From Verrucomicrobiia bacterium (GTDB lineage: Bacteria; Verrucomicrobiota; Verrucomicrobiae; Limisphaerales; JAKPVM01), in assembly GCA_026417275.1 (NCBI GenBank), contig JAOADO010000037.1, positions 1 through 13,088 on the forward strand: DNA of 13,088 nucleotides, in the 5' to 3' direction. Numbering within the stretch: the first letter of the stretch is position 1; each line of letters opens with the position of its first letter. This document shows positions 1-7,576 of this stretch, piece after piece. Position numbers and translations under genes: made by a program. Under the pieces are notes generated by a model. It had not been told where the DNA came from. It made no database searches and worked only from the letters and a program-made list of their open reading frames with translations.

Positions 1-280
1 CGATTGTGCAGGTCAAAGACAATGTCGGCACGGCGCAGAATGGGTCAATAAACGCCGTCTCAGGGTCTGGCATTGCGAGCATGTCGCTTGCCTCGATACT
101 TTTCCAGCCGCGAATGGAAGAGCCATCGAACCCGAGCCCTTCGGTGAAACATTCTTCGGTGAGTTCGCTCACCGGAATGGTGAAGTGTTGCCACAGTCCG
201 AAGGTGTCCACAAACTTAATGTCCACCATTCGAACATTCTTCGATTTTGCCAATTCAATAACTTCCAAAGGTGTTTTCAT
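1..280 (-). CDS. glnA: Glutamine synthetase, type I (N-terminal part; runs off the left edge)
   Basis: Glutamine synthetase makes glutamine from glutamate, ammonia and ATP in the cytoplasm and is the main entry of ammonia into metabolism. Only the first 93 residues are in the window. They cover the N-terminal beta-grasp domain and include the family motif GFDGSSI (residues 50-56), followed by IEASDMLAMPD (62-72), which matches the usual F-D-G-S-S-I...ESDM...PD pattern of type I enzymes. The catalytic domain lies beyond the edge, so an adenylylation site cannot be checked. The ATG at 280 is preceded at good distance by an AAGGAT ribosome binding site, the clearest one in the window. The gene follows glnB on the same strand with a 40-base gap, so the two are probably co-transcribed. 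The family call is secure; the subtype (GSI-alpha or GSI-beta) is not determined. Confidence 0.93.
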   Translation of the reverse strand, partial: MKTPLEVIELAKSKNVRMVDIKFVDTFGLWQHFTIPVSELTEECFTEGLGFDGSSIRGWKSIEASDMLAMPDPETAFIDPFCAVPTLSLTCTI

Positions 281-287
281 TTTATAA

Positions 288-293
288 ATCCTT
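288..293 (-). promoter_or_regulatory. Ribosome binding site of glnA
   Basis: Read on the minus strand this is AAGGAT, 7 bases ahead of the ATG at 280. It is a standard Shine-Dalgarno match and supports that start. Most other genes in the window have nothing comparable. Confidence 0.6.
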
Positions 294-320
294 ACAGTTA
301 AAACAAATTAGAGAACTAAA

Positions 321-1191
<871 letters not shown>

Positions 1192-1253
1192 AAAATGTTC
1201 AAAGATTTTAACTTAAAACCGCGATAGACTAAATAAAAAATAGTGGAAAAAGG

Positions 1254-2060
1254 TTATGGGGCTTCAACGATGCGGATGTCTTTGAATCTTATTTTCAACT
1301 TGTCGCCTGTATGAACTTGAAGGGCAATGATGCCTGAGGAGCCGACGCCGAGTGATTTATGCAAATTGTCGTTTAGAATTTCGGAGCAATCGCATTCATT
1401 TACTGTTACGCCGTTGAGTACAACTTTAAGTTTTCCGTTTCGGGCAACAATGCCGAGGTCGTTCCAGCCTTCGCCTTCATCGCTGTAGATGAACTTCATG
1501 TCTTTGTTTGCCATGGTTTCGTCTACCCACTTGCCAGCTGGCAGGTTGGGGCAAATCCAGCGTTGGTTACCTTTTGTTTCATCCCATATCATCCCTGTTC
1601 TCCATGGTTGTGGGGGGTTGATGTCAATCTGCGGACCGTGCATCCAACCTGTTTTCTCGTCATATCTGCTCCAGATTTGCACTCCGCTGTTGCCCGGGCT
1701 GTCTTTGTATGCTTTAAAACGAAGGCGGAGGATAAAGTTTGTATATGGACGGTTGCTCACGAGCCAGACGTAATCGTGATTGTCATAATTGGTCGTGTCT
1801 GCCACAATTTCGCTGTTTTCAACTCGCCATATCTTTTTATCTTTGTCTTCTGGTTTGCATTTTATTGTCCATCCATCGAGGTTTTTCCCGTTGAAAAGGC
1901 TTTTCCATGCGGTTTCAATGACCCAGTTTGTTGATGTGGCGCCAGAATTATTGAATTGTGGGAATAAGAAAGCGGTTATGATTGTTATTGTTAGAAACAA
2001 GCCGTGACGAATTGCCGCTTTGCTTGATAAGCCGTTCAGATTATTTTTGCCGTATTGCAT
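1254..2060 (-). CDS. Secreted DUF1080 (3-keto-disaccharide hydrolase-like) protein
   Basis: The 268-residue product has an N-terminal signal-like region: positively charged start (Lys5, Lys14, Arg18), a hydrophobic core at about 21-34, then a polar stretch, so export by Sec is likely. The remainder is a single DUF1080 domain (now named 3-keto-disaccharide hydrolase, a concanavalin-like beta-sandwich). Recognisable motifs in order are SLFNGKNLDGW (54-64), a W-R-V-E-N-S-E-I-V stretch (78-86), NSGVQIWSR (124-132), GPQIDIN (142-148) and the closing block GIIALQVHTGD...IRFKDIRI (243-264). Family members act on oxidised (3-keto) glycosides or are found in glycan-degradation loci; the substrate of this one is unknown. 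It heads a four-gene minus-strand run and is divergent from psd. The Gfo/Idh gene at 4592 is a possible functional partner. Start chosen at the ATG at 2060 because it gives an intact signal peptide. Confidence 0.82.
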   Translation of the reverse strand: MQYGKNNLNGLSSKAAIRHGLFLTITIITAFLFPQFNNSGATSTNWVIETAWKSLFNGKNLDGWTIKCKPEDKDKKIWRVENSEIVADTTNYDNHDYVWLVSNRPYTNFILRLRFKAYKDSPGNSGVQIWSRYDEKTGWMHGPQIDINPPQPWRTGMIWDETKGNQRWICPNLPAGKWVDETMANKDMKFIYSDEGEGWNDLGIVARNGKLKVVLNGVTVNECDCSEILNDNLHKSLGVGSSGIIALQVHTGDKLKIRFKDIRIVEAP

Positions 2061-2175
2061 GAATTCTAATTTTTACCAAAAAAAATATATTGTCAAAAAA
2101 ATCTTTATGTCATGAATGTGGATGGCATTACATTTTGTCTTTTTCAAAAGTCAGAAAACAGTTATATTGTTTCTC

Positions 2176-2862
2176 ATGAAACATTCTGGGAAAGCCCTGG
2201 TGGCGGCTTTGACTCTGATAGCGCGAGGGTTATTTATCGTCGCTGGCATTTACGCGGTTGGGATTGCGGCAAGATATGTGTTGGATTCTTGTGCCGCTGT
2301 TGCTTTTTTGCCATTGATACTGTGGGCGGTTTTTTCCGCGTTTGTTTTGTATTTCTTTCGTGACCCGAATCCGGTTGTTCCGAGGGAAAAAGGGTGTGTT
2401 GTTTCGCCGGCGCACGGGAAGATTGACGTAATAGAAGAGATTAATGAACCGGAGTTTATGGGGGGAAGTTGTCGTCGTGTTTCAATGTTTTTATCGCCTC
2501 TTGATGTGCATGTGCAGAATGCGCCAGTTAGCGGAAAAGTTGTGCTTGTCAAACATACTCAGGGACAGTTTCTTGCCGCAATGCGTAAAGATTGCGGTTT
2601 GCACAACGAAAATGTGCTGATTGGTTTTGAATCGAAGGATGTTCCGGGCAATAAGTTAGGTATAAGATTGGTTGCCGGTTACCTTGCCAGGCGGTGCATT
2701 CCATGGGTTAAACCTAACGAGGATGTATCCATGGGCGACCGCATAAGCGTTATCCAGTTTGGGTCGCGTTGTGATGTTTATCTTCCTCTTCAAATGAAAG
2801 TTGTCGTGAATTTGGGGGATAAAGTCAAAGGTGGGGAAACGGTTTTAGCAAGAATTGAATAA
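2176..2862 (+). CDS. psd: Phosphatidylserine decarboxylase proenzyme, small membrane-anchored type
   Basis: Converts phosphatidylserine to phosphatidylethanolamine at the inner membrane with a pyruvoyl group formed by self-cleavage. From the ATG at 2176 the product is 228 residues, typical of the small psd type. Two hydrophobic segments (about 8-32 and 42-62) anchor the N-terminus, followed by FRDPNP (61-66). Further motifs are MFLSPLDVHVQNAPVSG (104-120), HNEN (143-146), GDRISVIQFGSRCDVYLP (187-204) with the cleavage motif Gly196-Ser197, and G-D-K-V-K-G-G-E-T near the end. Ser197 would become the pyruvoyl group. The usual PADG motif reads PAHG here (78-81; codon CAC), an unusual change. An in-frame ATG at 2116 would add 20 residues, but the shorter form fits the family better; neither start has a good ribosome binding site. 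pssA follows after 51 bases, giving a two-step phosphatidylethanolamine unit. Confidence 0.9.
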   Translation: MKHSGKALVAALTLIARGLFIVAGIYAVGIAARYVLDSCAAVAFLPLILWAVFSAFVLYFFRDPNPVVPREKGCVVSPAHGKIDVIEEINEPEFMGGSCRRVSMFLSPLDVHVQNAPVSGKVVLVKHTQGQFLAAMRKDCGLHNENVLIGFESKDVPGNKLGIRLVAGYLARRCIPWVKPNEDVSMGDRISVIQFGSRCDVYLPLQMKVVVNLGDKVKGGETVLARIE

Positions 2863-2913
2863 TTAACCCCTTTATATAATTTAATTGTCTAAATTTAATA
2901 ACTTAAAGATTTT

Positions 2914-3759
2914 ATGAATCAGACATCGGGAAAACCCAATAACCAGCAAGTCGCAGAACCTAAATTGAAAATCTATTTTCTCCCCAATTTAATGACCGCT
3001 GGCAATTTGTTTTGCGGTTTTGTGGCTTTGACCAAGATTGTGGAGGCAAATCCTGCCTCGCCCCTTTTCAATCACAACATAAAGACGGCTTTGTTTTATA
3101 TTTTGCTTGCGTGCATATTCGATATTTTGGACGGAAGAGTGGCAAGATGGGGCGGGAAAGATAGTCCATTTGGACGTGAATTCGATTCTCTTGCCGATTT
3201 GATATCGTTTGGAGTGGCGCCGGCGTTTCTTGTTCACAAGATTGTTTTGAAAGATGTGTTTCCGGATTTTCCGGAAGTTGGCTGGTTTATAGCCTCAATA
3301 TATTTGATTTGCGGCGCTTTGCGACTGGCGAGGTTTAACTGCCTTTCTGCCATGGGAGCCAGCGCGCCGAAGGATTTTATCGGGTTCCCAATTCCGGCGG
3401 CGGCAGGGCTTGTGGCTTCACTGACCCTTTTTTTAATGTGGTGGGAAGACAAAGGGTTTGAAAAGAGCGATTGGCGTTATGTTTTATTTCCGCTTCTTTT
3501 GTTTTTATCCATTATGATGGTAAGTGAAGTAAGGTATCCATCGTTTAAAGCGATTGACCTGCGCGCCCAAAAGGGTTTTGCCAAAATGGTGATGGCGATA
3601 CTCTTCATAGGTGCTCTGCTTATTTTAAGGAACAAAATATTGCCTATTGTTTTGCCGCTTCTATTAATTACGTATTTATTATACGGTTTAATCAGAACAC
3701 GAATTTCTGAAAGCACGATTAAGAAAATAGAGGAGGAAGAAATCGAAGAAGAAGAGTAA
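2914..3759 (+). CDS. pssA: CDP-diacylglycerol-serine O-phosphatidyltransferase (phosphatidylserine synthase)
   Basis: Integral membrane enzyme that transfers serine onto CDP-diacylglycerol to give phosphatidylserine, the substrate of the preceding gene product. The 281-residue protein contains the complete CDP-alcohol phosphotransferase signature D-x2-D-G-x2-A-R-x8-G-x3-D-x3-D: Asp70, Asp73, Gly74, Ala77, Arg78, Gly87, Asp91 and Asp95. The N-terminal F-L-P-N-L-M-T-A-G-N-L-F-C-G (22-35) and the later A-L-R-L-A-R-F-N (135-142) are typical of the bacterial PssA branch. Several hydrophobic segments follow to about residue 260. The last 15 or so residues form a charged tail dominated by Glu, which is an unusual finish. 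The LysE-type gene begins 10 bases after the stop codon, so these genes are very likely co-transcribed. The ATG at 2914 lacks a strong ribosome binding site. Confidence 0.93.
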   Translation: MNQTSGKPNNQQVAEPKLKIYFLPNLMTAGNLFCGFVALTKIVEANPASPLFNHNIKTALFYILLACIFDILDGRVARWGGKDSPFGREFDSLADLISFGVAPAFLVHKIVLKDVFPDFPEVGWFIASIYLICGALRLARFNCLSAMGASAPKDFIGFPIPAAAGLVASLTLFLMWWEDKGFEKSDWRYVLFPLLLFLSIMMVSEVRYPSFKAIDLRAQKGFAKMVMAILFIGALLILRNKILPIVLPLLLITYLLYGLIRTRISESTIKKIEEEEIEEEE

Positions 3760-3769
3760 TTATAAGAGA

Positions 3770-4498
3770 ATGTTCGATAATTATCCATTTTTTCTATCAT
3801 GGCTAACCGGTTTTATAAGCGGGATTCTTCTTTCTATCCCTGTGGGTCCGATAAATCTAACCATTTTAAACGAGGGGGCGCAGAAGGGATTTAAATGGGC
3901 GTTTTTTATTGGGCTTGGTGCTGTTGTGGCAGAAACAATTTATTGTGCTGTGGCATTCACAGGGTTTGCCTCGTTTTTCTCGCGGGGCTACGTTAAAGCG
4001 GCAATGGAACTTTTCAGTTTCACCTTTATGCTTTATTTAGGTATAAAATTCATACTTTCGCGAACGGTTTCCGACCCCACAAGGTTAATGCCATCCCAGT
4101 TGCGGCTGGAGGAAAAAATCGAGCACAGGATGGAAGAAAAGTTTCATCCGCATTCAGCTTTTGCGATAGGACTTGTGAGAGTTTTCGGGAATCCAGGTGT
4201 CCTTATTTTTTGGATAATTCTTGCCGCTAATTTTGTGTCTCGCGAGTGGGTTGAACCGAATCTTCACAGCAAGATTACGTGCGTTGTTGGCGTTGTTTGC
4301 GGGACTTTGTTATGGTACAGCATGCTGTCGTGGATAAGCGCAAAAGGTCATGGTAGAATGGATGAAAAGTCTTTGCTCCGAATGGAGCGGTTTTCTGGGG
4401 TTATTTTATTGGTTCTTGCCCTTGCTCACGGGATGCATATTACCTACCAGCTTTATAAAGCGCAGATGGTTAAATTTCACTGGTATTTGAGAAAATAG
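3770..4498 (+). CDS. LysE/RhtB-type amino-acid exporter family protein
   Basis: A 242-residue polytopic inner-membrane protein of the LysE translocator family, which exports basic or small amino acids and related compounds. The family's N-terminal signature is clear: a first membrane segment (about 8-24) ending in P-V-G-P-I-N-L (24-30), then N-E-G-A-Q-K-G-F-K (34-42) and a second segment with F-F-I-G-L-G-A-V-V-A-E. The second half repeats the pattern, with N-P-G at 141-143 followed by a membrane segment. About five to six hydrophobic segments are visible. It is longer than the usual 200-215 residues, mainly because of a charged loop (about 98-130, rich in Glu and Arg). It starts 10 bases after pssA; a GAAGAAGAAGAG purine run inside the end of pssA may aid coupled translation. 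The substrate cannot be inferred from sequence or neighbours. Confidence 0.82.
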   Translation: MFDNYPFFLSWLTGFISGILLSIPVGPINLTILNEGAQKGFKWAFFIGLGAVVAETIYCAVAFTGFASFFSRGYVKAAMELFSFTFMLYLGIKFILSRTVSDPTRLMPSQLRLEEKIEHRMEEKFHPHSAFAIGLVRVFGNPGVLIFWIILAANFVSREWVEPNLHSKITCVVGVVCGTLLWYSMLSWISAKGHGRMDEKSLLRMERFSGVILLVLALAHGMHITYQLYKAQMVKFHWYLRK

Positions 4499-4514
4499 CG
4501 TTCGATATACGGCG

Positions 4515-4555
4515 AGTATTTGCATTTCGTTAGAAAAATTTTAAATACTGTTTTT
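4515..4555 (+). terminator. Possible weak terminator after the LysE-type gene
   Basis: AGTATTT (4515-4521) and AAATACT (4543-4549) are inverted copies separated by 21 bases, followed by G and a run of five T (4551-4555). The stem is short, AT-rich and has a large loop, so termination would be inefficient at best. It may partly separate the LysE-type gene from the Gfo/Idh gene downstream. Confidence 0.22.
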
Positions 4556-4591
4556 ACCATTTTCGTCAAAAAACAATAAAACATAAACTCC

Positions 4592-5959
4592 ATGGATTTT
4601 ATGAAAGACGAAAAGGTATCGAATGTTATCTCGCGGCGTCAGTTTGTGAAGGGGCTTGCAATTGGCGCGGCGGCAGTTCAAATCGTTCCCGGGCACATCC
4701 TCGGGTTGAATGGGCAAACTCCACCGAGTCAAAAGTTGAATATAGCCGGCATAGGCATCGGCGGACAGGGTAGGGCAGACCTTGACAATATGGCGAGTGA
4801 AAACATTGTTGCGCTTTGCGATGTTGATTGGTCTTATGCCTCTGGGACTTTCAAGAAATATCCGAACGCAAAGAAATATAAAGATTTCCGAAAAATGCTC
4901 GATGAGCAAAAGGATATTGATGCTGTGGTTGTGGCAACTCCTGACCATTTGCATGCCTTTGCCGCGATGTATGCAATCAATAACGGCAAACATGTCTATT
5001 GCGAGAAGCCGCTCACGCATTCGGTATGGGAAGCGCGTCAGCTTGCAAAAGCTGCGCGTGAGAAAAAGTTAGCCACTCAGATGGGAAACCAGGGGCAGGC
5101 ATCCGAAGAAACAAGGCGATTGTGTGAATTTGTTTGGGATGGTGCCATAGGCAACGTTTATGAAGCCCACATATGGACAGACAGACCGTCGAACGGATTG
5201 TTCAAGGAATATTGGCCGCAGGGTGTTGAAAAACCGAAGGAAACGCCGCCTGTTCCGCCAGAACTTGACTGGGATTTGTGGATTGGTCCTGCTCCGATGC
5301 GTGCATATCATCCAATTTATCATCCGTTCCGCTGGCGCGGATGGTGGGACTTCGGGACTGGCGCTCTGGGCGACATCGGTTGCCACGCGTTTGACCCTGT
5401 TTTCCGCGCGTTAAAGCTTGGACATCCGCTCACCATCGAGGCGTCATCCTCTCGCGTAAATGAGGAGACGTTCCCGGTGGCTTCAATGGTTACCTATCAC
5501 TTCCCGGCGCGCGGTTCAATGCCGCCGCTGAAGCTTGTCTGGTATGATGGCGGTCTGCGTCCGCCGCGTCCAGAAGGGTTGGACGATGGACACGTTATGG
5601 GAACAAACGGTCGTCTGTTAATTGGCGACAAAGGGTTCATTTTAGGGAATCGTGTTTATCCAGAAAAACGCAGAAAGGAATACCAGGAGCCGCAGAAGAC
5701 CATTCCGCGTTCACCCGGTCATTACCAGGAGTGGATTCTGGCATGTAAAGGCGGCAAGCCGGCGGGTTCAAACTTTGACTGGGCAGGTCCGCTCACAGAA
5801 GTTGTTTTATTAGGAAATATTGCATTGCGTCTTCAGTTGCGAGAGGAGCTTACAAGGTGCAAACTTGAGTGGGATGCTGAAAAATTTGAATTCAAAAACT
5901 TGCCAGAGGCTAATAAATTCATCCGTCGCGAATATCGCGAGGGATGGAAACTTGTTTAA
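4592..5959 (+). CDS. Tat-exported Gfo/Idh/MocA family oxidoreductase
   Basis: NAD(P)-dependent sugar or cyclitol dehydrogenase family protein, 455 residues. The N-terminus carries a twin-arginine signal, S-R-R-Q-F-V-K (14-20), then a hydrophobic stretch (about 21-40), so the folded, cofactor-bound enzyme is probably exported. The Rossmann domain follows: G-I-G-I-G-G-Q-G (53-60), A-L-C-D-V-D (74-79), A-T-P-D-H-L-H (115-121) and the conserved C-E-K-P-L (137-141), whose Lys139 is the family's catalytic lysine. The C-terminal alpha/beta domain has G-A-L-G-D-I-G-C-H-A-F-D (257-268), with His265 at the usual catalytic His position. Relatives are abundant in Planctomycetes, Verrucomicrobia and Bacteroidetes, where many have no known substrate. 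A second ATG nine bases in (4601) is an equally possible start. The gene ends before a strong terminator and lies 93 bases after the LysE-type gene. Cofactor supply outside the cytoplasm is the usual puzzle for these proteins. Confidence 0.88.
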   Translation: MDFMKDEKVSNVISRRQFVKGLAIGAAAVQIVPGHILGLNGQTPPSQKLNIAGIGIGGQGRADLDNMASENIVALCDVDWSYASGTFKKYPNAKKYKDFRKMLDEQKDIDAVVVATPDHLHAFAAMYAINNGKHVYCEKPLTHSVWEARQLAKAAREKKLATQMGNQGQASEETRRLCEFVWDGAIGNVYEAHIWTDRPSNGLFKEYWPQGVEKPKETPPVPPELDWDLWIGPAPMRAYHPIYHPFRWRGWWDFGTGALGDIGCHAFDPVFRALKLGHPLTIEASSSRVNEETFPVASMVTYHFPARGSMPPLKLVWYDGGLRPPRPEGLDDGHVMGTNGRLLIGDKGFILGNRVYPEKRRKEYQEPQKTIPRSPGHYQEWILACKGGKPAGSNFDWAGPLTEVVLLGNIALRLQLREELTRCKLEWDAEKFEFKNLPEANKFIRREYREGWKLV

Positions 5960-6015
5960 GCGGTAATCCGAGATTGCAATAAATCAAAAGTTGCAGTCTA
6001 GCTTCAAATTTAAAG

Positions 6016-6046
6016 GAGCGAAGGTCGAAGCGCCTTCGCTCTTTTT
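6016..6046 (+). terminator. Rho-independent terminator after the Gfo/Idh gene
   Basis: GAGCGAAGG (6016-6024) pairs perfectly with CCTTCGCTC (6033-6041) across an 8-base loop, followed by TTTTT (6042-6046). The preceding AAAG can extend the stem against the T run. It lies 56 bases after the Gfo/Idh stop and between convergent genes, so it may also help end hom transcription from the other side, although the minus-strand T tract is poorer. Confidence 0.9.
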
Positions 6047-6097
6047 GATTAAATTAATTTAAAAATGAGTAAAATTTGTGTTGCGGTGGCGCCGTTT

Positions 6098-7429
6098 TTA
6101 TTCGAAGGTTTCAACTCTTATCATAACTGGTTTTGATTTTACTACAGGCAATTTTTCTATCTTTTGCAATGCCTTTGTCATTGCCGCATTTGGCGCCTTG
6201 TGAATCATCATTATGAGCGGCACGCTTTCGCCATCGCGTGCTTCCGGTTGAATTACGGAAGCTATGCTGATGTTGCTGTTGCCAAAGATTGCCGAGATTT
6301 TTGCCAGGACTCCAGGTTTGTCAATAACGCTTAATCTTATGTAATATTGCGATTCAATTTCTCCGATAGGAAGGATTTTTCCATTTTTCTCATGCGGGAC
6401 GAAAGGACGCAGTCTCCCTCTCCCATTTTTAATGTCAAGCGCCGCATCTGCAATGTCGCTTAAAACAGCGCTTGCGGTGGCATCTTTTCCGGCGCCGCGT
6501 CCGTAAAATAGTGTGTCGCCAACAATATCGCCGCGCACAAACACCGCGTTGAAAACATCGTTTACATTTGCCAGCACGTGCGAATCTGGAACAAGGGCAG
6601 GATAAACCGAGACCTGCACGCGCGAACCGTTCAGTTTTCCACCGGGATTCTTTTTGTCCGATTCAAATCTTTTTACAATGCCAAGCAGTTTAATTGTGTA
6701 TCCAAGTTGAGAGGCGAATTTTATATCAAGTTTTGAGATGTTTCTTATTCCTTCGACATAAATTTTTGAAGGCAAAACCCAGAAGCCGTGTGCGAGCGAT
6801 GCAAGGATACCGATTTTGTGCATTGAATCCCATCCATCCACGTCAAGCGACGGTTCGGCTTCAGCGTATCCATGTTTTTGTGCCTGAGATAGGACTTCTG
6901 CAAAATCCGCTCCTTCCTGTTTCATCTTCGTTAAAATATAATTGCATGTGCCGTTAACTATTCCGTAGATGTGGGTTATTTTATTACCAATAAAGGCTTC
7001 TCTGACTGCCTTAATTATAGGAATACCGCCGGCAACGCTTGCTTCATAATAAATCGTGGTGTTGTGTTTTGCGGCTGTTGAAAATAATTCTTCTCCGTAA
7101 GCCGAAAGGAGGGCTTTGTTTGCGGTAATTACAGGTTTGCCGAGTTTGAGCGCGCTCAGCACCATGTCCCGCGCAACTGTTATGCCGCCAGCCAGTTCAA
7201 TGACAACCTGCACCTGAGGGGCTTCGACGACTTCCCGCCAGTTTGTTGTCATTATTTCGCGTGGGATAGGATAAGGACGCGGTTCATCAAAAGCTTTTAC
7301 CGCAATCTTGTGCAAATTAATCTTTATATCCAGACGGGACTCCATCAAAGCCTGGTTAAGTTGCAGAGCATGATAAACTCCGCTTCCAACCGTTCCGCCG
7401 CCAATCATCCCAAAATTCACCTGTTGCAT
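6098..7429 (-). CDS. hom: Homoserine dehydrogenase with C-terminal ACT domain
   Basis: Reduces aspartate semialdehyde to homoserine with NAD(P)H, the branch point to threonine and methionine. The product is 443 residues, normal for the monofunctional ACT-containing type. The N-terminal Rossmann domain has GMIGGGTVGSGVY (7-19). The catalytic domain has T-A-N-K-A-L-L (102-108, Lys105), E-A-S-V-A-G-G-I-P-I-I (129-139), N-G-T-C-N-Y-I-L (159-166) and D-V-D-G-W-D-S-M-H-K (196-205), whose Lys is the expected second catalytic lysine. The linker and ACT domain (about 362-443), beginning Y-Y-I-R-L-S-V-I-D-K-P-G-V-L-A, suggests feedback control by threonine. It lies 147 bases downstream of proA on the same strand and ends near the shared terminator. 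No thrB, thrC, asd or lysC is adjacent. An AAGG is present about 20 bases ahead of the ATG, further than ideal; an in-frame stop just upstream fixes the start. Confidence 0.95.
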   Translation of the reverse strand: MQQVNFGMIGGGTVGSGVYHALQLNQALMESRLDIKINLHKIAVKAFDEPRPYPIPREIMTTNWREVVEAPQVQVVIELAGGITVARDMVLSALKLGKPVITANKALLSAYGEELFSTAAKHNTTIYYEASVAGGIPIIKAVREAFIGNKITHIYGIVNGTCNYILTKMKQEGADFAEVLSQAQKHGYAEAEPSLDVDGWDSMHKIGILASLAHGFWVLPSKIYVEGIRNISKLDIKFASQLGYTIKLLGIVKRFESDKKNPGGKLNGSRVQVSVYPALVPDSHVLANVNDVFNAVFVRGDIVGDTLFYGRGAGKDATASAVLSDIADAALDIKNGRGRLRPFVPHEKNGKILPIGEIESQYYIRLSVIDKPGVLAKISAIFGNSNISIASVIQPEARDGESVPLIMMIHKAPNAAMTKALQKIEKLPVVKSKPVMIRVETFE

Positions 7430-7576
7430 AGTAATAACAATTATTCTATCACCTTATCCACGAAACCTTGTTTTCTGCAAGCGAATTTAATGATACTTTT
7501 GCGGATTTGGAAAACAAAGCCTTCTATTGTTTGACCTGTTCAGAGGGCTGTTGCGTTTAATTGAATTGTGGACATT

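Noticed and set aside
1192..1253. Terminator after the DUF1080 gene
   Set aside because: Only a 4-bp AT-rich pairing can be drawn on the minus strand; not enough to call a terminator.
1489..1934. Overlapping plus-strand reading frames opposite the DUF1080 gene
   Set aside because: They lie entirely antisense to a recognised protein family, have no family resemblance themselves, and are explained as frame shadows.
2116..2175. Upstream ATG start for psd adding 20 residues
   Set aside because: No better ribosome binding site and not typical of the small Psd N-terminus; the ATG at 2176 is preferred, though not proven.
7430..7576. Possible leader RNA, attenuator or tRNA between proA and hom
   Set aside because: The 147 bases show no cloverleaf, no run of Thr or Met codons in a leader peptide, and no stem followed by a T run.
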